A stretch of DNA of 64,000 bases from contig JAKVNR010000001.1 of assembly GCA_022483245.1 (NCBI GenBank), positions 1 to 64,000 of the forward strand. The letters are read 5' to 3'. Positions 1-8,005 of the stretch are shown here, piece after piece (the stretch's first letter is position 1; each line of letters starts with the position of its first letter). Position numbers and translations under genes: made by a program. Below the pieces are notes generated by a model. It searched no databases, was not told the DNA's origin, and saw only the letters and a program-made list of their open reading frames with translations. This stretch comes from Lactobacillus sp. GTDB lineage: Bacteria > Bacillota > Bacilli > Lactobacillales > Lactobacillaceae.

Positions 1-162
1 CGGTCATGTCAGTCGATTTACTACTCTTTTCTATACTCTTTTTTTCTATTTTTTATTCCTATATACAAGTAAAGAAATAGACTGTCACGACTGTCACCAT
101 TACAGATGAATGTTAATGGAACACGCTTTCTCGTTAATTGAAAGTGACGGTCGGTGACACTC
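1..162. other. Iteron-like repeats downstream of the primase gene, candidate origin (E1)
   Basis: There is no gene here. GACTGTCAC-type repeats occur at 80-97 (GACTGTCACGACTGTCAC), with inverted forms at 144-160 (GTGACGGTCGGTGACAC) and a partial one at 1-15. Between them lies an AT-rich pyrimidine tract at about 20-65. The same layout is found downstream of the element 2 primase gene. Repeats plus an AT-rich tract next to a primase gene suggest the element's replication origin, but this is inference. Confidence 0.4.
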
Positions 163-2412
163 TCAATTAAGAAATTCCTTAGTCTTTAGTCGTAACCCCT
201 TCACGAAACGTCCACTGTGCTTTCTTTGACGCTGAAAGCCAGCATTCTGTAGCGCCGTGTAAAAGTCTGAAGTACTGCGGATATATTCACCGATACCCTG
301 GCAGTATTCCCGGTACTTTTGATAGAGGTCACCGGACTTTTGCTCATATTCTGGGTTTAATTCGCATTTTTCGTTGAGAAAATGACCGAGCCAATCATTA
401 TCAGCTTGGTAGGCTTCCACCGCTTTCACTACCGCAGGCGGAGTGCTTAACTGGTAATTTTGCTGAATGATCCGCTGGGCGCCCTCGATAATCCACTGCA
501 AAACAGCCGGACCAGCATTTTCGGTTAAGTGCTGGGTATAGTTTTTAATATCTTGTCGTTTAGTAATCTTGGCCTTAAAGGGGATCACGATTAGGCGGCG
601 CCAGATACCTTCATCGTTGCCACCGACATGGGGCAGGTAGTTAGTATAAAGAACCATCGTATGGCTCGGAGTAAACGAGAACGGCTTCATGTATTTCTTT
701 TCGGCATAGATTTCATCGGTTGAACAGAGTTGCTTAATAATCGAAGTGTTCAGGCGTTTACCTTCTTCCAATTCCGCGGAGATGATCAGTCGCTTGCCTT
801 TAACCTCGGCCATTTCCGGTTTGACATTGCGCCGCACACCAGTAGTCAAAGCATCAGCAGATAGGTGGCCAGTATAAGTGCCGAGCACATTGGCAATCGT
901 ATTCCAGAAGGTCGATTTTCCGTTGCGTCCATCCCCATAGGCGATAATTAAGGCTTCCAAATAAACTTGACCGATAGCAACAAGTCCCACAATTTCTTGA
1001 ACATAATTGATTAACTCTTGATCATTACAAAAGAACGTGTTCAACGCTTCCTGCCAGAGCTCCTTACCTTTGTCTCCGGGGATGCAAGAGGTGGACTTAG
1101 TAATTAATTCACTGGCCTTGATGTCTTGTTGGCCATGCATCCCTTTTTGCAGGTTATAAGGACCAGCGGGGGTGTTTAACAAAAATGGATCGGCATCAAA
1201 CTCACTGATTTTCTTATTGATCTTGGGCCGAGCATTGACTAACACTCCGCTAATGCCATGCGTGCTGCGTTCCTTTAATACAAAGGCTTCATATTCTTTG
1301 GCTGCTTCAAATTCGTTTAAGGCTTTTAATTGCTCATCACTAAAGGTGCGCCGGGCCTTGGTTTTACCCATAGCTTGTAAGCCCTGTGCCACACCATTGT
1401 TCTGAATTGCTTGGTAACTTTGAGTGACTCGAAGTCGGGCATCGGCTAATTGTTTATCGGTAAAGCGCTGGACTTCACCGAGAGCTAAAGGTTCCGATTC
1501 CTGCCAAACCTTCCCATCGAACCACATAAAACCTGATTGGTTGGTATAGCAAACCCGCTCTTTGCAGTTGTTGACAAAGACATAAGATTCACCAGTATCC
1601 GAGTAATCATCCGGTTGTAGATCGTCATTGGGCTGATTGTATTCTTCAGGCGGAATATAGCCTTTTTGACTAGCCATTCGCTGCCCGAATTTAATGGCAC
1701 TGTGCCAGATGTTTTTTAACTCCTGCTTGCTTAGTGGTGGATTGCACTTAGCGGCTTCCTCCTGAAATGCCTGACGAGCTTCAGCGGTATCACCTAAGCG
1801 CATTACTAAACGGCCAGCAAAGTGAGAAAGGGTGGCATTGCGTTTTCCTTCGGGGATGCCACCAATTTTTTGCTGGTCAAAGAAGCGCTGGGCCATCATG
1901 AATTGGTCGATCGTTTGGCTGCCTTCATGCCAGATAACTTTAGTGGTAGCAACACCAAACACGAAGCGGGCTGTATCCAAGGCGTTGTCATCAAAATAAG
2001 GAAAGTAAGCTTGAATTTCGTGCTTTAATTCAGCATAGGTTTTCGCATTTTTAATTGGTTTAATAGGAAAGTAGATATGAAACTTCGGTCGTGGTTTTTT
2101 ACCATGCTTGGCTTTCATATTGTTGCGAGATAAAGTGATCGCATATGCCACGCTATCGAAATAATTTGGCAGATCACTCGGATGAATCCAGGCTGACGGA
2201 TCTTCGGAGTGATCATTATCGCAATCCATGACTAGACAGTCCGCACTGATAAAGTTCCCAATATTTCGTTGGTTAGATTTGAAAATTCCACAGACATGGT
2301 CGTGGCTAACTGCTTTGAGCAATTCATCTTGGTTGGTAATGATGATCTGTTGAGGATAGCTAGTGTTGCTAGCCTGACCAGTTACCAGGGCAGTGGATAA
2401 GGTAAAGTGCAT
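163..2412 (-). CDS. Phage/plasmid primase-helicase (P4/D5 family)
   Basis: This 749-residue protein is a replication initiator of the P4/D5 family, in which an N-terminal primase-type region is joined to a C-terminal SF3-type helicase. The Walker A loop GDGRNGKST sits at about residues 490-500, in the usual D5_N plus SF3 arrangement. It is the last gene of the replication block and starts 1 bp after the DUF4406-like gene. Its paralogue at 40035-42290 is alike throughout but less conserved than the polymerases are. It probably starts element replication at the repeats just downstream of its stop codon. Confidence 0.9.
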   Translation of the reverse strand: MHFTLSTALVTGQASNTSYPQQIIITNQDELLKAVSHDHVCGIFKSNQRNIGNFISADCLVMDCDNDHSEDPSAWIHPSDLPNYFDSVAYAITLSRNNMKAKHGKKPRPKFHIYFPIKPIKNAKTYAELKHEIQAYFPYFDDNALDTARFVFGVATTKVIWHEGSQTIDQFMMAQRFFDQQKIGGIPEGKRNATLSHFAGRLVMRLGDTAEARQAFQEEAAKCNPPLSKQELKNIWHSAIKFGQRMASQKGYIPPEEYNQPNDDLQPDDYSDTGESYVFVNNCKERVCYTNQSGFMWFDGKVWQESEPLALGEVQRFTDKQLADARLRVTQSYQAIQNNGVAQGLQAMGKTKARRTFSDEQLKALNEFEAAKEYEAFVLKERSTHGISGVLVNARPKINKKISEFDADPFLLNTPAGPYNLQKGMHGQQDIKASELITKSTSCIPGDKGKELWQEALNTFFCNDQELINYVQEIVGLVAIGQVYLEALIIAYGDGRNGKSTFWNTIANVLGTYTGHLSADALTTGVRRNVKPEMAEVKGKRLIISAELEEGKRLNTSIIKQLCSTDEIYAEKKYMKPFSFTPSHTMVLYTNYLPHVGGNDEGIWRRLIVIPFKAKITKRQDIKNYTQHLTENAGPAVLQWIIEGAQRIIQQNYQLSTPPAVVKAVEAYQADNDWLGHFLNEKCELNPEYEQKSGDLYQKYREYCQGIGEYIRSTSDFYTALQNAGFQRQRKHSGRFVKGLRLKTKEFLN

Positions 2413-2413
2413 C

Positions 2414-2809
2414 TTAATGAACCTCCATTTTCAAATTAAAGTAACGAACCTTTTTGCCCTTGCGTTTAGCTAAACGGCAGAAATATCGCATGTCATGAGT
2501 TGGTTGACCGAATGACCAGGCTTCAGAGCATTTGGTGAGCAGCACGATATTAATAAAAGCAGCGATTTGAAATTCTCGCGAACGGTGCATGTTAATGAAT
2601 TGCGGTAGATAAAGTTGTGGACAGATTGGAATACCACCTGCTTGGTAGACAAAGCGGCAGTAGCTTTGAACTGCCTGAATTGCTTTATCCTGTCTTTTCA
2701 CAACCTCTGTAAATGGAGCGATGACAAAGATAAAGGGCCGGTAGTGAGAATTTGACTTATCAATCCGCAGCTTGTCGATTGCCGCTTGGGCTTGAATGAC
2801 TTCTGACAT
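2414..2809 (-). CDS. DUF4406/DUF7768-type protein (nucleoside deoxyribosyltransferase-like)
   Basis: This is a small protein of about 131 residues. The pattern FVIAPF near the N-terminus, GGIPICPQLYLPQF in the middle and KCSEAWSFG later fits the DUF4406/DUF7768 fold, which resembles nucleoside 2-deoxyribosyltransferases. I chose the ATG at 2809 because AAGGA lies 10 nt before it; an in-frame ATG at 2827 would place that site inside the gene. The gene lies between polymerase and primase, and its copy is at 42293. The function is unknown; a nucleotide-related role is plausible. Confidence 0.7.
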   Translation of the reverse strand: MSEVIQAQAAIDKLRIDKSNSHYRPFIFVIAPFTEVVKRQDKAIQAVQSYCRFVYQAGGIPICPQLYLPQFINMHRSREFQIAAFINIVLLTKCSEAWSFGQPTHDMRYFCRLAKRKGKKVRYFNLKMEVH

Positions 2810-2846
2810 TAATTCAGATCCTTTCATAAAATTTAAGAACTAAAAA

Positions 2847-2875
2847 AGTCCTCACTGATAAGCCAGATGAGGACT
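2847..2875 (-). terminator. Terminator or attenuator after the polymerase gene (E1)
   Basis: An 8-bp stem, AGTCCTCA with TGAGGACT, is followed on the minus strand by six T residues. The equivalent in element 2 keeps the stem with compensating changes (GCCCTCA/TGAGGGC). It lies inside the operon and overlaps the 29-nt motif at 2858-2886, so it may separate two transcription units. Confidence 0.65.
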
Positions 2876-2886
2876 GAAAGTAAACC
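2858..2886 (-). promoter_or_regulatory. 29-nt element motif, copy 1 (candidate sigma-specific promoter)
   Basis: On the minus strand this reads GGTTTACTTT, then 11 nt, then TGGCTTAT. Four other sites in the window share the form GGTTYACTTT...CTGGCWWAT with exactly the same spacing and orientation. This copy precedes the DUF4406-like gene and primase. A promoter for the element's sigma-like protein is the favoured reading; an operator is the alternative. Confidence 0.5.
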
Positions 2887-2893
2887 ATGAAGA

Positions 2894-4828
2894 TTAATCT
2901 TTTTTGTAAAAATCACCGACAAAACCAGCAGCGTTCAAAATTAGACCATTTGCCCAATCAGGCACTTCAGTCATAATCTTGACCATGGTAGCGAGTGAAC
3001 GCCCAGTTGGGGCGTCAATTACGGCTTCATCGTGAATATGCATTACCACCGTATTCTCAGTAGCTTCTAACCGCCGCATTGCTTCAGCTAGCAGGTCACG
3101 ACTAGTTGCTTGGACAATGTTTTCTACCAACTTGGCCCCATAGGTTTCAATTCGATCCCATTTTTTCACGGTGTTGATTCCCATGAAGGTAATCGATTCA
3201 GAACCAAAGCGATTGGTGCCGATCTTAGGTTGGGGATAACAAAGAGATCGACCAGAACGTAATTTTAGAAACATACAACCACTGCGGTAGGCGAATTTCA
3301 TACCGTGAGATTCTTGAGGAAGGTGGGTTTTAATGCATTCTTTAGCTGCTTTATCAACGTCCCACCAAAATTGCACAATGTGAGGGCTAGCCTGCCGCCA
3401 CATCTCAACTAGGGGTGGTAATTCATCTTCAGTTAAACCGAGTTTGGTGGCACCCATGGCTTTAAGTGCTCCAATAGAACCGCCATAGCCGAGAGCTAAT
3501 TCAGCAATCTTGCCTTTTTGGCGGAGCTCACCATTAATCCCGTATTTCACGACTGGAACACCAAACATCTGACTAGCGGATGTACAGTAGATATCCTCGT
3601 TATTAGCGAAGGCCTTTTGGCGCCACTGTTCACCAGAAAGCCAGGCGATGACCCGCGCTTCTACAGCTGAAAAGTCAGCAACGTAAAAATGATGACTTTC
3701 ACTTGGAATAAAGGCAGTCCGGATTAACTGGGATAAGACCTCTGGGACCGAATCGTAAAGCATTGCTAGTGCCGTTGTGTTTCCTTGCTTGACCAGCGCA
3801 CGCGCTTCTTCTAAGTCGGGCATTGAATTACGGGGGAGATTTTGAACTTGTACTAATCTGCCGGCCCAACGACCGGTACGGTTAGCACCATAGAATTGCA
3901 GTAAACCATGCACGCGGCCATCTTGGCACATAGCTTTCTGCATAGCCTGATACTTTTTGACACTTGATTTAGATAACAACTGGCGGAGAGCTAAAACTTG
4001 ATGGACCGTGCCGGTAGTGGTTTGTAATAGCTGTGCCACTGATGCTTTGGATAGTGAATTAGTTTTAATACCTTGCTGCTGGAGCCAGTCTTTTAGCTGT
4101 AATGGAGAGTTAGGATTTGCTAGACCTGTTAATTCTTTAGCAGTTTGTAAGTACTGGTCATGGAAGACGTTTTGACATTTGATCGCATTGTTAACCAGTT
4201 GTTGGTCAATCCGGATACCGCGATCATTAATGTCTTGATCCATCCAGTAGTTTTCCCATTCATTCTGTGGGACGGGGAAGCATTCGAGCTTCTGGGTGAT
4301 TTCCATTTCAACCTCGACGTCACGCTGATTGTATTGCTTAAACTGTTGCCATTTATCAGGAGCATGGTAGGGGAAGTTACGAGTGCGATTTTGATTGGCC
4401 TTCGTAGGTTTGCAAGGTGTACAGAAGTAGCGCACAAGCTCTTTACCAGCAGTGATCTTTTGCCGTGGTAACCCTAACACGCTTCCAACATCTCGTAGTG
4501 ATAATGGTAAGCCGAGAGTGGCAGACCAAACGCGAGAACAATGCCAACCAGTTGGCTTTAAGCGGTGACCAACAAAGCGTGACAGACAGACCCGTTCAAA
4601 TTGAGCATTAAAAGCACTCTTAATAATGTTGGGATTATCTAGGGCTTCAATAATCTGTGGTGGAATCTTTTCACCCTGGGTTAAGTCCACCACCTTGACG
4701 GGGCCAAAGTCGGTAGCATAACCAAAGAGCAAAAGCTCAAAATCATCGCTATCAGCGTATCGATAGACGCCAGTCTGATTTAGGTTGGTGCTGGAATAAG
4801 TTTCAATATCAATCGAAAGCTGTTTCAT
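2894..4828 (-). CDS. Phage family A DNA polymerase with 3'-5' exonuclease domain
   Basis: This 644-residue replicative polymerase has a DnaQ-like exonuclease start (SIDIETYSS, residues 5-13), polymerase motif A near residue 383 (VADFSAVEARVIAW) and motif C near residue 600 (HIHDEAVID). This short family A type is typical of Firmicutes phages that also carry DUF2815 and DUF2800 genes. It is almost the same protein as 42764-44698. The DNA for its N-terminal part and for the upstream gene is nearly identical between copies, while the C-terminal part differs, which points to recombination between the two elements. Confidence 0.93.
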   Translation of the reverse strand: MKQLSIDIETYSSTNLNQTGVYRYADSDDFELLLFGYATDFGPVKVVDLTQGEKIPPQIIEALDNPNIIKSAFNAQFERVCLSRFVGHRLKPTGWHCSRVWSATLGLPLSLRDVGSVLGLPRQKITAGKELVRYFCTPCKPTKANQNRTRNFPYHAPDKWQQFKQYNQRDVEVEMEITQKLECFPVPQNEWENYWMDQDINDRGIRIDQQLVNNAIKCQNVFHDQYLQTAKELTGLANPNSPLQLKDWLQQQGIKTNSLSKASVAQLLQTTTGTVHQVLALRQLLSKSSVKKYQAMQKAMCQDGRVHGLLQFYGANRTGRWAGRLVQVQNLPRNSMPDLEEARALVKQGNTTALAMLYDSVPEVLSQLIRTAFIPSESHHFYVADFSAVEARVIAWLSGEQWRQKAFANNEDIYCTSASQMFGVPVVKYGINGELRQKGKIAELALGYGGSIGALKAMGATKLGLTEDELPPLVEMWRQASPHIVQFWWDVDKAAKECIKTHLPQESHGMKFAYRSGCMFLKLRSGRSLCYPQPKIGTNRFGSESITFMGINTVKKWDRIETYGAKLVENIVQATSRDLLAEAMRRLEATENTVVMHIHDEAVIDAPTGRSLATMVKIMTEVPDWANGLILNAAGFVGDFYKKD

Positions 4829-4850
4829 TAGAAATCCTTTCTACAAAAAA

Positions 4851-4874
4851 TGGGTAGTCAAAGTCGACTGCCCA
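4851..4874 (-). terminator. Terminator between DUF2815 and polymerase genes (E1)
   Basis: A 9-bp stem (TGGGTAGTC with GACTGCCCA, one wobble) with a 6-nt loop is followed on the minus strand by a T run at 4850-4845. The same structure is at 44721-44744. It probably lowers, but need not abolish, transcription into the polymerase gene. Confidence 0.65.
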
Positions 4875-4883
4875 TCTTTTGGT

Positions 4884-5435
4884 TTAAGCTAAGAAATCAT
4901 CGTCATTGCTACCATCAATCGCTGTGAAGTCATCGCTGGCACTAGCATGTCCACCTAGTGGTTCTCCATCACGGATCTTTTGGATGTTACCCAGGCCACA
5001 GGCAATTCCACGGTTACCGTTGGTGTTAAAAGCATAGAAGTTAATCGATACTCGGGCATAGCAGCCACTGTAAACTTCATCACGATCAAGGATTGGTTGG
5101 ACATGCTTATCCACAATCTGTGGTGCCGTGATCGAATTAGCATTGATAAAGTAACTATCTTGGTAGGCGGCATCATCACGCTCCACATCCCCATCTCGAA
5201 GAGGTAGCTTGAGAGTGGCCTTATTAGGCTTCTTACCACCAAACTTTCCAATTCCTTCCTGAATGGCAGCATCGATAGCTTTTTCGATGGCAGTGACTGT
5301 CTTTTGATCGGACTTGGGGATGATTAGACTAACTGAATACTTTTCCTTACCACCATTGATAGACTTAGGTTCCCAGATGTTGGCATAAGAGAGACGAGTG
5401 TTGATACCGGTAACGACCTTAGTTTGTTGTGACAT
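4884..5435 (-). CDS. DUF2815 family phage protein (probable ssDNA-binding)
   Basis: The protein has about 183 residues and begins MSQQTKVVTGINTRL. It matches the DUF2815 family, which travels with family A phage polymerases and is thought to bind single-stranded DNA. The acidic tail (GSNDDDFLA) is like that of single-strand binding proteins. The start at 5435 is set by AGGAGG ten bases upstream. The copy at 44754-45305 appears identical. It follows the DUF2800 gene directly, so the two are probably co-translated. Confidence 0.82.
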   Translation of the reverse strand: MSQQTKVVTGINTRLSYANIWEPKSINGGKEKYSVSLIIPKSDQKTVTAIEKAIDAAIQEGIGKFGGKKPNKATLKLPLRDGDVERDDAAYQDSYFINANSITAPQIVDKHVQPILDRDEVYSGCYARVSINFYAFNTNGNRGIACGLGNIQKIRDGEPLGGHASASDDFTAIDGSNDDDFLA

Positions 5436-5436
5436 A

Positions 5437-6576
5437 TTATTTTTCCTCCTTAAATTCATCTTGTGGGTTAGATTTGCTAATACTCTGACGTCGATCTGAA
5501 TTTGGCACCAGGGTTGGCTTACCCGCAGGCTTAACAATTTCTTGACTAAACAGTTCGGTGAATTTCTTCTTACCGACCTGTTTTTCTAGTTTTGTAATCG
5601 GTAATAGCTTCTTTTGGTAAATATCATGGTAGCCATGTTCTTCAGCAATTTTTGCTACGGCAGCTTCATCCTTGTAATGGCGGATGGACCGTCCTTCGAC
5701 AATCTTGTAGCCGGGCCACTGCTTACCATGGTTAATGGCAAGGTCAGCAGCATAGTCTTTAACTTCGTGAGCCCAGCGATTCAAATCATCGATATGCTCC
5801 AGTACTTCGGTAACTTCCGCGTCAGTGAGCAGGTTGGGTGAGTGTAGCTGGAAGCGGGTGAGCTTGTGATGATGGTCAAAACGAGCTCGCAGTACAGCAT
5901 TGCAAGAAGAGAATTGGCACCAGGGACCATAATGGACGGTACCTTGACCAGCAAAGGCAAGTTCGGCTTTTTCTTTCAGTTCGGTATTGGCCCAGTGCAT
6001 CAATTTTTGGGCATTAATGGTCCAGGTACTGATATTGGCCATGCGAGGTTGAAAGATTGTAGTTTCAACTTCATCGATGTTGTACAGACTGCCAAACATC
6101 TCTAATGCTCCAACGGCATAGAGCTTCATCTGAGGGTTGTTCTTGGCTTCCACCCGGACACCCTTGCCATACTTGAAGTCGATAATGTGGAGTAGGTGAT
6201 CAGAAACGATCACGCAGTCGCCGGTACCGAAGCCTTCTGGAACGTACTTGGAGAAGTCTAGTTTCTGTTCCACATTGATGGTGGCGTCAGAAGCATACTT
6301 CTTAGCTTGGTGGTATTGTCCCAGGACATAGCTAGCGTAATCATCGGTTAGGTCTTCCATCTCATCTGATTGGTAATCAGAAGTAGGACGCTTGAACCTA
6401 TCACCGAGCAATCGATGGATCTTATATTCTCCTAGTGCGTGGGCAGCTGTTCCTTCAGCGGCAGCGTTTGAAGTGGTGTGCGGAAAGTACTGCTCTAGTC
6501 GTGGTAGTGGTGGAGCACTTAGCCAACGATGAGCACTGGAAGCCGATAATAATGCGTGGTGGGTTGGTGAACTCAT
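5437..6576 (-). CDS. DUF2800 family protein, RecB/Cas4-like nuclease
   Basis: This 379-residue protein shows a PD-(D/E)xK pattern: GTGDCVIV, then IIDFKYGKG, near the middle of the N-terminal half. That fits DUF2800, a RecB/Cas4-like nuclease found with phage replication genes. It overlaps the upstream small gene by 4 bp (ATGA), so translation is coupled. A diverged copy is at 45307-46446. A role in recombination or replication-fork processing is inferred from the family and context. Confidence 0.82.
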   Translation of the reverse strand: MSSPTHHALLSASSAHRWLSAPPLPRLEQYFPHTTSNAAAEGTAAHALGEYKIHRLLGDRFKRPTSDYQSDEMEDLTDDYASYVLGQYHQAKKYASDATINVEQKLDFSKYVPEGFGTGDCVIVSDHLLHIIDFKYGKGVRVEAKNNPQMKLYAVGALEMFGSLYNIDEVETTIFQPRMANISTWTINAQKLMHWANTELKEKAELAFAGQGTVHYGPWCQFSSCNAVLRARFDHHHKLTRFQLHSPNLLTDAEVTEVLEHIDDLNRWAHEVKDYAADLAINHGKQWPGYKIVEGRSIRHYKDEAAVAKIAEEHGYHDIYQKKLLPITKLEKQVGKKKFTELFSQEIVKPAGKPTLVPNSDRRQSISKSNPQDEFKEEK

Positions 6577-6890
6577 TGTCCTAATCCCTCCGCACTGTAG
6601 TAAAGATCCTCGTAATCCTTGGGATCCACATCAGAGAGTTTCTCCGCACCAAATTTATGAAGCAATTCTTTCACTTGGTCGGTATAACCTTCGGCACTCT
6701 TCTTTGCCAGCATCTTGCGAACCGTTACTTTGTCTTCAATTGAGTCACGCTTTGGTTGCTCATCATCACTTGAAGCTTCATTTTCGTTGCTTGATAACAA
6801 TTGGCGAATGGACCGAATGGTTTCCTGGGTTTGATCAAGCTGGTTCTCAGCTTCCTTGAGTTGTAAATCGAGGTCATTCATTGCGCTCAT
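6573..6890 (-). CDS. Small conserved element protein, N-terminal coiled coil
   Basis: This protein of about 105 residues has a heptad-like N-terminus (LDLQLKEAENQLDQTQE), then an acidic linker, then a C-terminal block (VRKMLAKK, VKELLHKFGAEKLSDV) that is conserved in the copy at 46443. The ATG at 6890 is chosen for the AGGAGG-like site just before it. It overlaps the downstream DUF2800 gene by 4 bp and the upstream small gene by 17 bp. I do not recognise a named family; a replication accessory role is only suggested by position. Confidence 0.65.
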   Translation of the reverse strand: MSAMNDLDLQLKEAENQLDQTQETIRSIRQLLSSNENEASSDDEQPKRDSIEDKVTVRKMLAKKSAEGYTDQVKELLHKFGAEKLSDVDPKDYEDLYYSAEGLGQ

Positions 6891-7077
6891 AGGAATCCTC
6901 CTTAACTTCGTTAATTTGCAACTGTTGAACATCCTTGCCAGGTGCGATCACCATCAAGTGATGCGGTTTACCGAGCAGTAAACGTAGCAGTCGTTCACGG
7001 ATCGTGACGTTGCGCATGCTGACGACGCCATCTTGGCGGGGATGCTTGGTAACACTGATTGATACTTTGTTAGCCAT
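6874..7077 (-). CDS. Small conserved element protein (67 aa)
   Basis: This 67-residue basic protein begins MANKVSISVTKHP and has a conserved stretch LLLGKPHHLMVIAPG. The copy at 46762 differs mainly in its tail. AAAGGAG lies 11 nt before the ATG. It is the first gene after the sigma-like gene and heads the DUF2800-DUF2815 operon behind motif copy 2. No family is recognised. Confidence 0.6.
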   Translation of the reverse strand: MANKVSISVTKHPRQDGVVSMRNVTIRERLLRLLLGKPHHLMVIAPGKDVQQLQINEVKEDSYERNE

Positions 7078-7124
7078 TCTTGCTAGCTCCTTTCATTAAG
7101 TTAGGTGAGCCATTTCTCACACCT

Positions 7125-7153
7125 ATTTGCCAGGAGCAGAAAAAAAGTGAACC
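7125..7153 (-). promoter_or_regulatory. 29-nt element motif, copy 2
   Basis: On the minus strand this reads GGTTCACTTT, then 12 nt, then TGGCAAAT, with the same spacing as the other four copies. It lies 48 nt before the 67-aa gene. Its GGTTCACTTT half also forms one arm of the terminator of the sigma-like gene. Confidence 0.5.
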
Positions 7154-7170
7154 ATATCTGGCTCACTTTT
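7143..7170 (-). terminator. Terminator of the sigma-like gene (E1)
   Basis: An 11-bp stem (AAAAGTGAGCC with GGTTCACTTTT on the minus strand, one wobble) with loop AGATAT is followed by further T residues. It sits 8 bp after the sigma-like stop codon. Element 2 has the equivalent at 47030-47057. Confidence 0.7.
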
Positions 7171-7177
7171 ACGAAAA

Positions 7178-7696
7178 TTATTCTTTTTTGTTATAAAAAC
7201 TACGCAATTTTACTAATCCAGCTTTAACATGTCTTCCCACCATGGTTGGGCTAATACTCATTTTCTCAGCAATTTCTTTCTTCTTAAGTCCCTTGCAGTA
7301 ATAGCCGAGGACGGCATTTCGTTGTTTATTAGTTAAAGTTGCCAGGGCAGCTGGTAATTGTACAATCAATTGCTGGCGGTACCGCTGGTCTTCCTTTTCA
7401 ATTAATGAATCCAATAAGTTATCCTTGCTGTAAACAGATGTGATTTCCATGGAACTACGATCCGCTATTGTGTCGATTGCATTAATAGCTGGATCATCCT
7501 GTGAATTAGCGAAGAATTTATCCTGATGCCGTTCGTTTCGATGATCTGAATTATATTGCTTATGATCAAAGTCAAAGGCAACGTTACCCTGTTCCTTGGT
7601 GATAGTGATTACTTGGTTTCCCATGTGCTTGACTCTAACGACTAGCTTTCCATTTTCTTCACCGATTAATTCGTACTCACTGTTACTTTTCTTCAT
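7178..7696 (-). CDS. Sigma-70 region 4-like regulator
   Basis: This 172-residue protein has a C-terminal sigma region 4-like helix-turn-helix: LTNKQRNAVLGYY, then KKKEIAEKMSISPTMVGRHVKAG. The N-terminal half carries a small beta-rich segment (KLVVRVKHMGNQV) conserved in the copy at 47064. The start at 7696 uses GGAGG nine bases upstream, and that site is inside a hairpin. It is transcribed first in the replication block, directly before motif copy 2. It is likely the transcriptional switch of the element. Whether it acts as a sigma factor or an activator cannot be told from sequence. Confidence 0.72.
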   Translation of the reverse strand: MKKSNSEYELIGEENGKLVVRVKHMGNQVITITKEQGNVAFDFDHKQYNSDHRNERHQDKFFANSQDDPAINAIDTIADRSSMEITSVYSKDNLLDSLIEKEDQRYRQQLIVQLPAALATLTNKQRNAVLGYYCKGLKKKEIAEKMSISPTMVGRHVKAGLVKLRSFYNKKE

Positions 7697-7908
7697 TAAT
7701 AAAAGCCTCCGTTCCGGTCTCCCGAAACGAAGGCAAAGGACCAAAAGAGCCACTGGTAGTGTGCTAAGCAGTCCAAAACTCATTCGTTTCGGGACTGCAG
7801 CAAACCTTCCAGTGGCTGGTTGCAGTAAAAGTATTCAATTAAGAAGCATGCTGGAACACCGTTAGCTTGACGATGCATGCTGAATCAATAGATAAAATTC
7901 GCGTTCGC
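7697..7908 (-). promoter_or_regulatory. Structured leader of the sigma-like gene (candidate RNA switch, E1)
   Basis: On the minus strand CCTTCGTTTCGG pairs with CCGGAACGGAGG (7733-7722 with 7717-7706), locking the GGAGG ribosome site. Upstream, CCCGAAACGAA (7793-7783) can pair with TTCGTTTCGGG (7731-7721), which would free it. A further 9-bp pair joins 7817-7809 to 7756-7748, and a 7-bp pair joins 7798-7792 to 7774-7768. GCATGCTG occurs at 7846 and 7875. Element 2 keeps the main pairings with compensating base changes. Confidence 0.6.
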
Positions 7909-7938
7909 ATATTAAATATTGAGAACCGTGTATGTAAA
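7909..7938 (-). promoter_or_regulatory. Candidate promoter of the sigma-like gene (E1)
   Basis: On the minus strand TTTACA and TAATAT are spaced by 18 bp, about 205 nt upstream of the start codon. It overlaps the divergent cargo promoter, so use of one could affect the other. Confidence 0.4.
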
Positions 7939-7984
7939 CGATATACTTAAATTGTGAATTGAATTATTATCTTTAATTCACAAT
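7919..7984 (+). promoter_or_regulatory. Cargo promoter with downstream operator-like palindrome (E1)
   Basis: TTGAGA (7919) and TATACT (7942) are separated by 17 bp. Just downstream a palindrome joins ATTGTGAATT (7951-7960) to AATTCACAAT (7975-7984), with outer arms ATATAC and GTATAT. A palindrome at the expected transcription start suggests a repressor site. The repressor could be the XRE protein of the cargo, but this is untested. Confidence 0.5.
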
Positions 7985-8005
7985 CAGTATATTTGAAAAG
8001 AAAAT

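Noticed and set aside
7125-7153. 29-nt motif explained only as a terminator arm
   Set aside because: At copies 2 and 5 one half does form a terminator arm. At copies 1, 3 and 4 it does not, yet sequence and spacing stay the same.
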